NCBI RefSeq assembly: GCF_020497125.1 | Contig: NC_059082.1 | Span: forward strand, 18,651,965-18,715,964 | Direction: 5' to 3' | Source: Mauremys mutica | Taxonomy: Eukaryota; Chordata; Testudines; Geoemydidae | Length of the DNA stretch: 64,000 nt | Shown: positions 1-33,710 of the stretch, piece by piece | How the letters are laid out: each line of letters begins with the position of its first letter | Position numbering within the stretch: position 1 is the first letter of the stretch | The notes under the pieces: model-generated | Seen by the model: only the letters and a program-made list of their open reading frames with translations | Databases searched by the model: none | Told to the model about the DNA's origin: nothing | Program-made: the position numbers and the translations under genes

Positions 1-1173
1 AAGCACCTTGCTGAATCAGGGCCATAATGCAGACTGGCACAAAAAGGAGGGATCTTGTTTAGTCTACATTTGCTTTTGAAAACTGCACCAGTTGATGTTC
101 CATCAAACTGAGCTTTCAGTTGGCAAAACAAATAAGTTGTGAATCATGGGGAATTTCAACTCCAAGGGGATTTACACTGCGTTCTGCCCTAATTAACTGG
201 AATTTCTTCTCTCTCCCTCTTATATCCTACATTTCCTCTACACTCTTGGTCATTGTCAATTGCTTTTGTAGTTCTGCGAGTAAGAATTGCATTTTCCTTA
301 ACTGAAACATAGACCCTTGAAATGTGATGTGATGGGGTGGGGTGGAAACAGCTCCGTAAATCCTTCACTCGTAGTCTCAGTCATAATATAGCTATATTGC
401 ATGTCAAGATTAATTTCTTGTAAACACGAAGGTAGGAATGAATCCTGTGGAGGGTTTTGAAAGAGAAGAGGGTAGTGGCCTGATAAATCAGGTTGTTGGC
501 CATGTGTATAAAGCTAAAGGCCTAGGGGACAAATTCTTTGCTGACTTACACCCCAAGCCAGTGTGGTGTTCACGAGGTACATGTCAAAGCTGAATTTGGC
601 CCTATATGGGTAGATCACTATAGCATCCTACATGAAGCTTAAATTACAGGACACCTCTGCCTGACTACAGCGTAGTGCACCACAGCAGTGATTTTCAGCG
701 CCCATCTGAAGAAATATGCCTTTTAGAGCCGGCATAAAAAGGCTCCCACCTCTTCTCCAGCAGTCAAGGATGTCTCTTACTCACCACACCTGAAGTGTAG
801 TGACCCAGACAAGGGGAGACCACCATGGGGGGCCGATGTTCCAACTGACATTTGGACATTTTCATTTAATCAGATTAAAATGTCAAAGGAGCAAGACAAA
901 AACAAAATCAGGGCAGATATTTTTGGAGAAAGTTAATGGTATCACCACAGCGCCCTCTAGTGTTGCTGTCACTGTGCATTTGTCAGCATTCCCATTATAA
1001 AACCTTTCTCTGCCCTACCCCAGCTTCATCCACTTTAGAGGTCAAGAGCCCCACCTGTCTCCAGCTTGTGTCTCTACATTAGTTTCTGAGGCTGTGTACG
1101 GACCGATGTGCGAATATCCAGACCTCGGTAGGCCATGATCCCATTGGACATAAGCCAAAAGTTGGGTTAGGTC

Positions 1174-1480
1174 CAGGGCCAGTGCAACCATTTAGGCGAC
1201 CTAGGCGGTCGCCGAGGATGCTGGCATTTGGGGGATGCTATTTTCTTCGTCAGCGACCGTGGCGGCCAGATCTTCGGCCGCCCCGGTCGCCGCCAGCATT
1301 TAGGCGGAGGGCGCTGGGGCAGGGGAGCACGGGGAGGGCCGCCTGCAGCAAGTAAGGGGGGGGATGGGCATGCAGAGGAACACCCCGCCCCAGCTCACCC
1401 CTGCTCCGCCTCCTCCCCGAGCATGCCGTGGCCGCTTCACTTCTCCCGCCTCCCAGGCTTGCGGCACCTAAGCTTCAAAG
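1174..1480 (+). mobile_element. GC-rich hAT-type DNA transposon, 3' end missing or unclear
   Basis: The element opens with CAGGGCCAGTGCAACC, the CAGGG-type terminus seen on the intact hAT elements of this window. A GC-rich body follows, with repeated 'ggcggtcgcc' and 'cttcggccgcc' motifs that stand out from the AT-rich flanks. The expected inverted end (…ggccctg) is not found, and similarity fades after a 'gcggcacctaag' motif near 1480, so it looks truncated. The short frame across it is a by-product of high GC. Confidence 0.55.
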
Positions 1481-4400
1481 AAGAGCTAACACCAATATTA
1501 ATAAAAAAGGGAGTATATACACCTCTCTTCCCTGCAGTAACTGAACTAGTTCCCAAAGGCACTAGGGATGGGTAATAACTCTGTACCAGGAGATTCCAAA
1601 CCTACCATGAGCAGATAGCTCCAAGTGTGGTGTAGGCAGCTATGCAAGTGAAGGGAGTTGGCATTCTGCATCTGCACCTTTAAATATCGAGGCATTTCCC
1701 TGCTGCTGCGGGCCAGCTATCGTTCAGAGGTTCAGTTCAGAGGCAGAACATTACAGAGCAAGTCATTTGTACTCTCATGCACAGAAACCACTTGGTTTCT
1801 TGCCATCTGAAATAGCCTGAAAAATATGTTTTTTGTGCATGGGTATGGGAGGAAAGAATATACACAATGAGATGTAGGTTATAGTTGTGCTCTCAAAGTG
1901 GTGGGCTCAAGAAGAAACATTATGGGCTTGATTCTCCACTGCTTTGTGCCTTCTGATTCGATAGCATTTAACATCCAGCAAGGTGGAGGACCATGCAAAT
2001 CATGGCCTATAACTTGACCTTAAACTTTTGCTGCAGTGCCTGTTTGTTTCCCCCAAAGTTTGCCTGAACTACCCAATCACTTATTGAGAAGTTGTTTGGG
2101 AATTTCTCTTAAACAACAAACCTTACTTTCTATTATTTATCGTCATTTTACAGAATAACGTTAGGTTCGCCCATATAGAATAATGCAGGTTACACTTCTA
2201 AATTGCATCCCAGCACTTTACCAATTACCACATACAACCATTACAACCCATAGCTAGAAATCCTCTTAAGTCTTTTTGCTTTGTTTAAAGCAAAGAACTC
2301 ACAGCCTAAGTCTAAATCCTGGGCTCCCTGGAACAGTGTACAATGCCATGGTTTAGCTTTTTCAGTGCATTTCTTTTCTAAGATGGATGGCAGCTACTTG
2401 CACTGTTCCAAATTCCCTTCTGGATTCCTAGAAGGCTTCTCATTGTTGCCTTAGTCCTTGAAAAACCCTAGACCATGTTTGACTCACATGTCCTAACTGT
2501 ATTCAAAGCCACAAGCCAAAGCTTCCCAAAGCTTTAACTCTAAAGCTCCTTAACTGGAAACGAACACATTTTCTTCCTTCCTTCAGGCAGTGCCATAACC
2601 CAATCTCAAGCCCTTTGCCAAATTGTTATACAGAGTTTATTCACTTTCTGAGTTTAATTAACAGCAAACTGTCACTCATCTCTGACTTAACTGACATAAT
2701 TGATACAACTAACCCCAATACCATCAGAATCTTATTTTGTTACCGATTCTCCTCAGAAATATTGAGTCATTCAGCTGAAACTGTAACCAGGGTCTGATTA
2801 TCTGATTCATACCCCTCATAGCATATTTTACTCAACAGTAAATGCCAGAGGTGAGTGCCCGCCACTAAAAATGCCGAAAATGCTCAATTCACCCGAAGCA
2901 ATCCCCGTGGGTTATAGGGACATTCTGGGGCACTGTGAATTCTGAAATAACTCGGACACTAGGACTAGACTTTAAAAGGTAGCTAGGCATCTAAAGATGC
3001 AGGAAGGTGACTAGTGGGATTTTCAAAGGCACCTCTGTGCCTAACTCCCATTGACAATCCCGCTAGGCACCTAAATCCCTCTTAAAGAGACACTAACCTG
3101 TACATTGAGTTTCATTTGACAATTGGAAGTGGACTGGCAACCTGTCCAGAGCACAAGTGTAAGGTGCTTGCTCAAGGAGGGAGCCGTGCTTTCTGCACTG
3201 TCTGAAGCTACCATGGGGCCTTCAAAGTTAGCCCCAGGGCATGCAATCCTCTGCCCTTCCTTCTTTATCTCTGAGGTTGCAGGTGGCTAATTGTAAGTAA
3301 GGACTACATCTGAAAAGAAAAGCAACCACTTGGCCAACTAGAGATGGCTTTTTAGCCACTGCTGCTATCCAGGAATCTGAAGGAATAGAAGGGAGTTTAA
3401 TAAAATCTTGAGATTATGAACCACTTAGCTAACAGACAGGCAGGTCCCCACAACAGAAAGCAGCCATGATTCCTGCAAGTTCCTCCAACTGCGTCTCCTC
3501 ACCAGAAAGAATTACCTTAATCCTAAACAGCTTCCATCCATCTCGCTATCACTGCTAGATATTGAGACAGCAGGGAAACAGTTTACCTGTTATACAGTGG
3601 GTACTTACTTCACCAGACTGAGCTGGTTCTACTGTGGCAACGGGATTTGTCACACTGATGAGTTACTGGTATTTTCACTAAGAGGTCAGTTTGAAAATGA
3701 TGTCATCCAGCCACATATCCAACATTATTAACCAATAAGCCACAGACCACTTTATAATGAATGGGTCCAGTAAATACACATCATTAGTTTCATAAAGGCT
3801 TTTCCTGTCCATCAGATTGAGTCCTAGTCATTTTCTGTCACAGACAAAGCAGGAAAAGATTGTCCCAAATGAAGATACTTTTGAGAAGTAATGAGTGCAA
3901 CAGAACCGGGGTTCTGCTAGAAATGGGTTAGCAGAATATACCAGGTTCTTTCTATAAACACACTGAAAGATTCTCATCTGCTCCAAAAGATTCTACTGGC
4001 CTGGGAGAGACTAGGACAGACAATGCAATACAGTGATGCTCTCTCTCAATGTAGAGAAATGTCTTGTGCACCCCACTGGGTCACTCCTCACCAGCACAGT
4101 GTAAAACAAGAGAGGAATTTATTTCCATAACGGGCCCAGTTTTCAACTTGGGCACCTAGGTTAGGATGGCTGGGTTCACATGTGTGCACTTAGCTACTCA
4201 AGTATCCATTGTAAGCACCTAGACAGCATTTTGGAGTTTGGGGACTAAATAGTAACCATGCCCAAAGACATAAAATTGAGGAACAATATCTAAACCAAAC
4301 AGGAAAAACATACCCACAAGGGCACCTAAATCAAAAGGCAAACTTCCTCTACTACTGCTCAGCCTAAAACTATCTGTAAGAGAGAATGCATTATCTACCT

Positions 4401-6069
4401 TCTGCTAATACACCAGCACACTGAGCATACGCCAGACAATCCAGCCTTTTCAACTGTTACCCATTCGTCATAACTGTATTACATTAGTGCCTAGAGATCC
4501 CCTCTCAAACATGTAGTAAGTGAGGATCTCTGCCCTGAAGAGATTACCTTCGCTCCATGTGCTCTCTTTGGTGGAGATTAAGGTGTTTTTACACCTTTGG
4601 GGTGTATACCACCAGTATTATCCAAGTGTGAAGAATATCCAACTTCTTTAAGCACCAGCACAAATACAACAAGCTTCCTACAGCCAAAGTCTAAGGGAAA
4701 GGGTTAAAGTGAAGCTTGCTTCAGACAAGTTCCAGAGTAAAAGTAGGAGAAAAACACTGACTCTGGATTAATTGATTCTCTGCAGCTGAGCTGGCTGGCT
4801 CAGCCCAGCCCACCCCTGCTATGCTATAAATCCCTGTACTTGGGGCAGGTAACTATGATCCTTCCTTTAACCAGAGTAAGTGGATTAGTTTCTTCCTTAA
4901 CACCCCTCATACAGTTTAATTTGGGGGAGAAAAGTGGAGAACGTGTGTTACGCAATGCATTAAAAGCCAAATAGTAAAGTAGAAGATAAAAGCACAAAAC
5001 TAGTCTGTGTTGAAACTCTTCCATCTAATTAACTTCCCATCCCATGTTCCTTAATACTGTTGCTCTTCCTTCTGACATCACTGTCCAGTTTTGACACCTA
5101 TGTTGCCCCTCTGTTGAGCAGTAGCAGTAGCCTTGCACGTCAGCTTCCCAATGGAGGACAAATCAATTATATGGAATCTGGGGATAATCAAAGTGAAACT
5201 TGTTTTATTATACTATATCCATTAGTCCTGGAACAGAGGTGGGTCAAACAGCATCCAGGCATTCTTTTCTTTTAGCAACCTCAACCCAATGCCAGTGCCC
5301 AGGTCTCAGGGACAACTCTGCCTCAAGAAATAACTGTAATCAGACACCAAACCTGGGAGCAAAGTCCCTTGAACAATCAAAATGTAAAGCAACGCAGCTT
5401 GATTTCTCAAGAATAAACACTTGCTTGCACATCAAGAAAAAGAACTTGGAAGATTATTTGTAACGGTGCCACCTGGTGACATCTGCCATAACAATAAGGT
5501 ACATTATGCCTCTTCAGTCAGTTTGCTCTCTCACTCTCTCTCTTTCATTTTCTGCATTACTGTTTCAGCCTCCAAGGAATCAGTTGATTTTCTTTGTTTT
5601 TTAAGTAACCTGAAGTGCTAATTCTCATTTTTGGCTCAAAAATTTTTTACCGGCCCTTCATGGAGAGATCCTGCACACTTGAAAAACTGAACTGACTAGT
5701 CTAGAATAGTTGCCAGAGCTCTATAATGTGTCGTCAGTGGTTTCCCCTCCACCCCGCTCCATTAAAACTCTCTTTCTACAAAGATTTATGCTAGGGAGAT
5801 CTACAGAGCAAGGTTCTGTATCTGATATAGACATTTATTGAAGGAAGGAAATGATTCCGTGGTGTTGGAACAATTTTTATAGTGGAGGTGCTGAAGATGG
5901 AAACTGTGTATTTGGGTTGTTATTACTACTTCAAGCCTGAGGAGGGGGCGGGGGTGGAAGCACCCCCAGCAGCCACCCTTAGTTCCAGCACCTTTAAAAT
6001 TATTGAGAGAATAAATGTGGTTTTACACTGGTAACAGTGTGATACAGAAATGTGTATTTATACCAGTGT

Positions 6070-6290
6070 TTGCAGTGTTGTTGTAGCTGTGTTGGTCTCA
6101 GGCTATTAGAGAGACAAGGTGGGTGAGGTAATATCTTTTATTGGACCAGCTTCTGTCTGTGAAAGAGACACAGGCTTTCCAGCTATGCAGCACTCTGACC
6201 TGAAGAGCAGCTCTGTGCAGCTCAACAGTGTGTCTCTCTCACCAACAGAAGCTGGTGCAATAAAAGACATTACCTCCTCTCTCTCTCTCC
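6070..6290. repeat. Palindromic interspersed repeat, turtle-type
   Basis: The left half has 'gttgtagctgtgttggtc' and 'ggtgaggtaatatctttta', followed by 'ggaccagcttctgt'. The right half carries the inverse order, 'acagaagctggtgcaataaaagacattacctc'-like sequence in separate blocks. A second copy lies at 39102-39268 and a fragment at about 18935-19000. This half-palindrome design is common in turtle DNA as I recall it. I cannot assign a family name. Confidence 0.5.
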
Positions 6291-6499
6291 GTTTACACTC
6301 TTTACATTTCTAAAGAGATTTAGAAACAAGGTCATTTGGTGGGGAAACATAATGGTATAAGTTACAAAATAGACTGTGTAGAGCAAGAGTTCTCAATCTT
6401 GTCTTCCTCTGACCCATAATATGTTCCTGAATTCTCACAGGTTTCCACAGTGCTTCCAAACAACACGGGGCACTTGTAGACTAGAGAGCACTGCACAGC

Positions 6500-6625
6500 A
6501 TTCATTATTTAATCCTCACCACAGCCTCTGGGGTAGGTTAGTGTTATTGCCATTTTGCACATGAGGGGACAGACACATTAAGTGACTAGTTCAAGGCAAC
6601 ACTGGAAGCCAGGGTCAAAGAAGGG
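6500..6625. repeat. MIR-type SINE
   Basis: The order 'taatcctcaccacagcctc', 'ggtaggttagtgttattgcc', 'cattttgcacatgagg', 'cagacacattaagtgact' and 'ttcaaggcaacactggaagcc' is the conserved core and 3' half of MIR (CORE-SINE) elements of amniotes. It is an old, diverged copy. Confidence 0.7.
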
Positions 6626-8968
6626 ATTAGGACTGAGAAGTGGCCAGGGGGCTCTGTTTCATGTTTATGCCACCAAACCATATTCCTCTTGAAGTAGATG
6701 GCAATGACCCCTCTGCACGTGGATCTCCACTCTTCACCCTGACATCACTGCCAGGATTGAAGGGAAAGCTCCTGACGATATGTAGGTAGAACTCCACTTT
6801 CTTCCATCTCCTGGCTGAGAGGAGCGTAGGTGAGGCGATCCTAAAACCTGCGGGAACCACCAGGGTTAGGACCCCTATAGTGCACCTGCCAGGGAACAGC
6901 CTCACACTTCCACTGAAATATACTGATGGCTCAGAAGGTAGGAAGCCTGGTGTCATATGGGAAGCTGGTAATATATGAATACAGAGGATGCAGGATTCAT
7001 AGCTGAAAAAAGTTGCAATGTCTGGCAAAGTTAGAAATTTTGCATCTAACATTAGTGCTTAAATAATATCTGTTAATTGGGTGTGGGCATTTACCCTATT
7101 ACATAAAGACCCTAGCAAACATAATCATGGGAACTACAAATTGGGACAGATAACTGTTCCCTTTTATAGCATATAGTGACTCCTAAATATTTACATGCTG
7201 TTCAACTTGTCTAAAAGGACCCAGGAAAGCAGAAATCTGTGTTTCATGAAAAGCCAATCTGTACATTCTCTTTCTTGACCAAAAACAAGGCGTGGCGCAA
7301 AGGCTACGACATTCCTGATTTAAAAAAGGAAAAGAAAACCTGTCTAATTCCTGAAGTTGCCCTTCAAACTAGATGTAGGCAATCAAAGCCAAAGGCCAAC
7401 CCATTGCATCAGAAATCTTGAAATATGCTTTTGCCAAGGTCAAAAAGTGAAAGCATGGTGAAAACATTTTTAATATTAAGAAAGGAAGCCCGAAAAACCC
7501 AGACAGCACTTTCACTCCTGAAGTGTGAGTCGTTTCAGCTTCCTCATTTGAGCAGAAAAATCAATAAGGAGCTTTTACAAGCCTACCCTAGAGACAGGAT
7601 TGAATCAGCATTAGCGCTCACGTATTTGTCTTCAGGGAAATATGTGCCCTGCTATTTCTTTAAAACTCAGCAAAGCTTAGTTAAGGTTGCTTATCTGGCT
7701 AGGGCCAAAGAGGAGCATGAGGTTTCATGGCGATATATCATGTCTACAGAGAAACAGCCTGCAAGCAAGGGACTATGTGAAACACAGTTATTACAGTCCA
7801 GACGAACGCAGAAGGTGAAAGTTAGTCCAGAGCTTTCCCTCCCATGGCTAGAAAGTAAAACAAATTTGCAAAATGAACACAAAGGTTAATTTTTTTAGGT
7901 CTTTCCTCATTGGCTTTACACTCAACACCATTTCGGTTTCTCTGTCTGCAGTGCAGTAACTTCTAAATGTCACATCTGATCAATTCCAAAATTCCATGGA
8001 ATGCTCTATGTGTCAATAAGCCAAACTCTACTGATTTAGGGGACAATCAGAAAGCCAAAAGAGGGGAAACTGGGGACACACGGAGTTCCTGCAATCCATT
8101 TAGCAAAGCCACAGCTTCAAGCACATCCTTAATTGTCTGTAGATCAAGGGACTGATGGGAGATCCATATTAAGAAGGTGAGATTGTATGGGATGGGATGG
8201 AGATGAATAGGTATTGGGTGTATTCAGAAAGAGGCACTGCTGGCTCATCAGTGGGCTGTGTTGGAGAATAGTCTCTGATCAAGTAGGTGGCAATACTCAT
8301 GCCTATAGTACGTTGTAATGTGAACACGTACAGTTGTTCACGCAGTGTTGCAGGCGTAAGACATACACATGTACAGCTGCCCCACCTTCATTCACCTGGA
8401 GCTTACGGTGTCCTCAGCCATATCTTATGATCATATGAAGCTCTGTAGAGAATGTACAATGCAGTTGTGTAATTTCAGTACTGGGCCACGCAGAGTGATT
8501 TTAAAGATGAGTGGTTATTACCCTCTCCCTCCACTCACCTACCTCAATAGACTAAAAGTCCAATCCTGCTTCTATTGAAGTCAATAGCAAAACTCTCGGG
8601 GGCTACCAAACGAGTAGGGTCAAGCCACAGGAGAATCCAGAGATCCCTGTCACTGGAGCACATTTCTAAGCAGCACTAGCTTGCCAAGAAAAATAGTCTC
8701 ATTTAACTTTGCCTACTTTCCTCTTATCCTGTGCTAGATGATACTATTAATTTAGTAAACTCCCTGATAAAGAAACATGACTACAGCTGTGAAGGAGAGG
8801 ACAAAACGCATTGTCTGTGTAAGGTACAAGTTGCAATACAGTTCTTAATAAATTGGCTTTGCTTCATAGCTCAGATCAGCTGTGAGTTTATCATACATAC
8901 AGAAACCTATCCTGTCTTGGCTAGGGAATAAGCACATCATATTTACTCATCTCATGAATGCAAAAAAG

Positions 8969-8974
8969 TTTATT
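8969..8974 (-). promoter_or_regulatory. GATM: Candidate GATM polyadenylation signal AATAAA
   Basis: Plus-strand TTTATT reads AATAAA on the GATM strand, about 970 nt past the stop codon, with T/GT-rich sequence just beyond it. A second AATAAA at 9072-9077 is an alternative. Confidence 0.4.
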
Positions 8975-9463
8975 AGCATAAAAAATACATGTCCAGTAAT
9001 CAACATTAAAACTGTTTCTCAGCATCATGTGTGCTCTCATTACAGATCCAGCATTTGCTTATCAGCTTTAGTTTATTAAGAAACCATAAATTTTATGTAA
9101 ACAGTCACAAGATGAAACTTGCAGACAAAGCATCTCAGGTATCACATTGCACACGTGAAGAGTTAAGTAACAGAACCAGTTACAGCAATATAAAAGTGGT
9201 CAGTGAAGCATTATACGTTTGGATAAAATACTCTAGAAGAGGAAAACGTAGTAGAAACTTTTGGAACAAGGGAAATAAGTAAAAAAAACCAGATTTTTTC
9301 AAAGTATAACTGAGGGGATTAATATAATTCTGAAGAATTTCCTTTAATGCTTGTATAATCCAACTAATCTAAAGAGTGTTATACATAATGATGTAATTAT
9401 CTGGCTCCATGTAAGCTTTGGGTGGTTAAATCTGTTTTAATAGTATTAAAAAATATGATATAT

Positions 9464-9488
9464 ACACACACGCACACACACACACACA
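9464..9488. repeat. (CA)n microsatellite
   Basis: A CA dinucleotide tract with one CG interruption. It lies in the probable GATM 3'UTR, where it would read as a GU repeat in the mRNA. Confidence 0.9.
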
Positions 9489-9943
9489 AACACTGAATGG
9501 AAAGAAAAATGAATGTTAAACTCAGGTCTAACATTTCTAGCTGCCTTTTTGATAGAATATTAGATAGAGGTAGACGTCTAATATTAGTGGTCAAGCTATT
9601 CTAGCAAGAGCCTTAGATGTATTGTCAAGTTTTTACTTTTGAAGCCATGCTGAAGTGGCTTCACAAACAGAGGAAAATCTTTCAAAAAGCCAGCCAGAAG
9701 ACCTGTGGTGCTGATGGGAGTAATTTCAAATGCATCTGCCTACTATGTATTTAATAAAATCACTTTTTACTTATTAATTAAAAAAAATGAAGAGTGGAGT
9801 ATCTGTTCAGACCACTGTAAGGGACACCACTGCTTAAGCACTACAGCTCATGCATTTGTTTTAGCAGAAAAGTGGAAGTAAATTTGTTCATTGCCTAGGC
9901 TTATTTCATACAAGCTGAACCATGGTTGCTCATCTGCTGAAGA

Positions 9944-30589
<20,646 letters not shown>

Positions 30590-30666
30590 CGCTCCGGAGC
30601 GGGCAGCAGGAACGAGCCCAGCCCTTGCGCAGCACCCGGCGAGGGACCGAGCCGCTCCCCCCGCCC

Positions 30667-30672
30667 TTTATA
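30667..30672 (-). promoter_or_regulatory. GATM: TATA box of GATM
   Basis: TATAAA on the minus strand, about 80 nt upstream of the start codon and about 40 nt downstream of a CCAAT box. Confidence 0.75.
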
Positions 30673-30709
30673 GCGGCTCCTCCAGCCCCCCGCCTCCCGC
30701 TCCCTCCCT

Positions 30710-30714
30710 ATTGG
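30710..30714 (-). promoter_or_regulatory. GATM: CCAAT box of GATM
   Basis: CCAAT within GCAGCCAATAGGG on the minus strand, a typical NF-Y site context at a typical distance from the TATA box. Confidence 0.65.
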
Positions 30715-31974
30715 CTGCCGCAGGGCCGGCGGGCAAAGCGGCCCCCGGCTCCTTCCCTTTGTGCAGCCGGGCTGCGGAGGGGGAGCAAAATTAACCGGGG
30801 AGAGGAGGGTGCAGACGAGTTCGTTCCAACCTTCCCTGCCAGTCCCAGGGCACATCCCTTTAGCCCAAGCAGTCACAGCACCCTCTCCTTAGTCACTAGG
30901 GTTTCGGGGGCTTGGTGCTGTCCCAAGGTGGAAGGCAGCCCCTGTGATCAATGTTATTCAATCCCTGTTGTTGCTCTGGATGGTATCTTCCACACAGCTT
31001 GATTGACAATACATTGCTTTGTTTCACTTCAACTAGTATGTCCTGGCCAAATATTTTGATGGGGGGCGGGGGAGTCCGGGAAGAAGAGGACCCTCTGCTC
31101 TGTAGTCAGGCTGCTCCTTTTTGCAATTTCATACACTTTCCATAAGTCTCTCATTCTAGCCTCTACCTGATCAACTAATACCAGTGCTCTTAATTAGAGC
31201 TGTCACGGATAATAAAGGATTCTGAGATTTCAAATATATTTGTTTTTGTTCTAATTAGGAACAACCCCCCGAAAGTCTGAAATGCTCTGCAAAAGAAAAT
31301 TCTGGGGGGGGAAAAAACTATTTTGGATTGAGCTAAAGTTTTCATTTTGACAACACTGAAACGTCGTTTTGATTTCTACTTTACATCAGACTATAAGCAA
31401 TACAAAAGTAAATGATTTCAAAACAAAAAGTTGTTTCAAAGGGAAAAATGGAAATGTTTCATTCCAAGAGTGTCAGGAAGTTTTGACACCATTAGAACTT
31501 TCTCTGATGGAAACAAAGTTTTGGAAAAATCAACACAATTTCACAAAGCTTTTTGATTTCAACAGAACTGCATTCTCTAACATAGAACCGTTCCCTCAAA
31601 GTTTTTCCCTCCAGCTCTCCTTTTAGCCTCGTCACCTATAATTCTCACCTGACCTGATGACATTCTTTTGCAGTTCCTCACTCTTCAACTTTACACAAGA
31701 CAAGTTAAATTTTAAATTAATTTGTTTTTGCCTTCCAGAAGAAAAGATCAGATATGGTAAAAATGGTTTTTCCCCATGTTATTTTGTAAAATTAGTATGA
31801 ATCTTCATCCTTCCCTCACTCTTAATCCCTTGACAGTGCCTCTTATTTACCTGGGCATAACCTAATACATGTTCCCTCCACTCTATGCCCTCATGTCTCT
31901 CCTAAGCCTCATCCACACTATAAAATGTTACCTTGTTGGGACATGGTTATGAAGAAATGAGTTTGCTGATGTGA

Positions 31975-32064
31975 TACTCATAATATTTAGTCCTGCCTTG
32001 AATCCAGGGGACTGGACTAGATGACCTCTCTAGGTCCCTTCCAGTCCTATGATTCTATGATACT
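31975..32064 (+). mobile_element. CR1 LINE 3' tail
   Basis: 'ggactggactagatgacctc' followed by 'ccttccagtcctatgattct' and 'atga', the CR1 terminus. Confidence 0.75.
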
Positions 32065-32559
32065 GAACATGACCTAGGCCCCAATTCAGCAGAGCACTTA
32101 ACCACATGAGTAGTCCCTTGAAGTCAATGGCCATGTCAACACTAGGAAAAAAGTGAACAAACATTTTTTAAAAATACATCTCATATGTTAAAATCCTAGC
32201 ATAGACAAGTCAGTTGTAATTGTAAGATGTGCTAGCTAATCTAGGTAACATGATTTACCTCCACCAGATACTGTGTTAAAGCTACAATTTGCCTTGTCAG
32301 CACTAGGACTTCAACATCACACCTTTTTCCTAGTGAAGAAAGGGCCAATGGGATTGCTCCCTTCACATACTTTAAGTACTGTGCTGAACTGAGGCCTTAG
32401 TGATCACTATAGACTAGAGCAAATGACATTCAGCTTTGCAACAGCTAAATAAGATCCAATATTGCTTGGACCAAGGTTTAGTCATTTTTAGCTGTCATGA
32501 GCTGATCTTTTGTCCTGCCCTATACCAACTGCTAAACTGCATTCGGCATCTCATCTAAT

Positions 32560-33710
32560 TCTATATCACACTCAATCAATAATTATCTTTTCTCAGGCTC
32601 TATCTTTTCCGCTTCCAAAAGGCTATTCTTCCCACTAGCTTCAAAAAATCCTTTTCTTGTTCTTGCTTTCTGTCCCAGTTACCAATCAATTTCCTTTCTC
32701 CAGTTCATTTCTAGAATCTAAGTTTATTTTGTGTGTTCTCAAGTTTTTAGATTTTTCATCCTTCCCAATTCAGTCTTTGCTCAGGTCATTTTACTCAGAT
32801 AGCCCCTTTTAAAGGAATTAATGATTGGCTTGTGGTTAAATCCAAAGGTCTCTTTTCTTTTCATGTCTTTCCTGACTTATCAGCTACTTTTGGAACTTTG
32901 GATCACTCTTTATCAACTTGGTATAGGTCGTTTTTCTGACTCAGCACTGCAGTATTTCTTCTCCTACTTACTGTGTTTGTCTTTAATGGAAGACAATCCT
33001 GGCCAACTTCTTGCAGCGGGTGCTTTTTTGAATCCTGTACACTTTCCCCTATATACTTTCCTGCTGAGTGACATTTTTCCTACTCACAATTTAGTAATGG
33101 TGCTTTCTCTTGCCCATGTCTCATAATTCTGTCTTGCCTTCACTTCCTCTTGGATGAAAGCTAATCTCAATGTAAGTGTGGCCAAGACAGAAATCTTTTA
33201 TTTCCCCTCCTAATTGTCTCTCTTAGGTCCTAACTTTGCAACCTTACATTCACACTGCGTAGCATTTACCTGCAGAAGTAATCCCACTATCCTAACTGGC
33301 ACTACTCGTGAAGAAATATTAAAGATTGCAGAATCGGGCCCTCTTTGGGCCATTCACTTGTGCCTTGATACTTGTAATGCTATCTACACTGTACTCTATT
33401 CATATCTCCCCAATCTTTCCTTCACTTCACTGGCTGCGAGGACACTTCAAAAATCTCACCCTTCAACTTAATGCTATCACAGGAACCAGTCACTCTTGTA
33501 TTTGCTCATCACTCCCTACATTCCTTCATACCTCTTCCAACAGACTAGACCTTCATCAGAACATGTTCCTTAAAGTCAATGGTAATTCTTCTATTGACCT
33601 CATAGTACTCTAGAAGACCATTCCTCCCAGCATACTCTTATGCACAGAGGAGAGATTCTACCTGTTTGTATGATTATACCCTCCCTTGCCTCCCCTGCCT
33701 CTTGCACAAT
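32560..33710 (+). pseudogene. Degenerate LINE reverse-transcriptase remnant (L2-like)
   Basis: Broken frames contain stretches resembling a non-LTR reverse transcriptase: near 33145 a 'SSWMKANLNVSVAKTEIFYF' reading recalls the 'WM..N.LKLN..KTE' motif, and near 33410 'SLHWLRGHFK' recalls 'LHWLPV..R..FK'. Order and spacing fit an L2-type ORF2 C-terminal region on the plus strand. The copy is full of stops and shifts and cannot be active. 'caataaagcc' near 33708 may be close to its 3' end. Confidence 0.45.

Larger units (their letters stand above)
1..8968. other. Intergenic region downstream of GATM, no gene recognised
   Basis: The open frames here are short (the longest is about 150 codons), have no family resemblance I recognise and are not joined by convincing splice sites. 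The sequence is ordinary AT-leaning vertebrate DNA with old repeats: a hAT-type fragment near 1.2 kb, a MIR SINE near 6.5 kb, a palindromic turtle-type repeat near 6.1 kb, and weak copies of low-complexity ancient repeats near 2.95-3.08 kb and 4.13-4.23 kb that share a 'gcacctaaat' type motif. I looked for SLC28A2 exons, because in human that gene lies on this side of GATM, and saw none. Confidence 0.6.
8960..9943 (-). other. GATM: Probable GATM 3' untranslated region
   Basis: This stretch lies directly after the GATM stop codon on the minus strand. It has no coding frame, is AT-rich and contains a CA/GT dinucleotide tract. Two minus-strand AATAAA hexamers (9072-9077 and 8969-8974) would give a 3'UTR of about 0.87 or 0.97 kb. 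The extent is inferred, as no transcript evidence is available. Confidence 0.45.
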
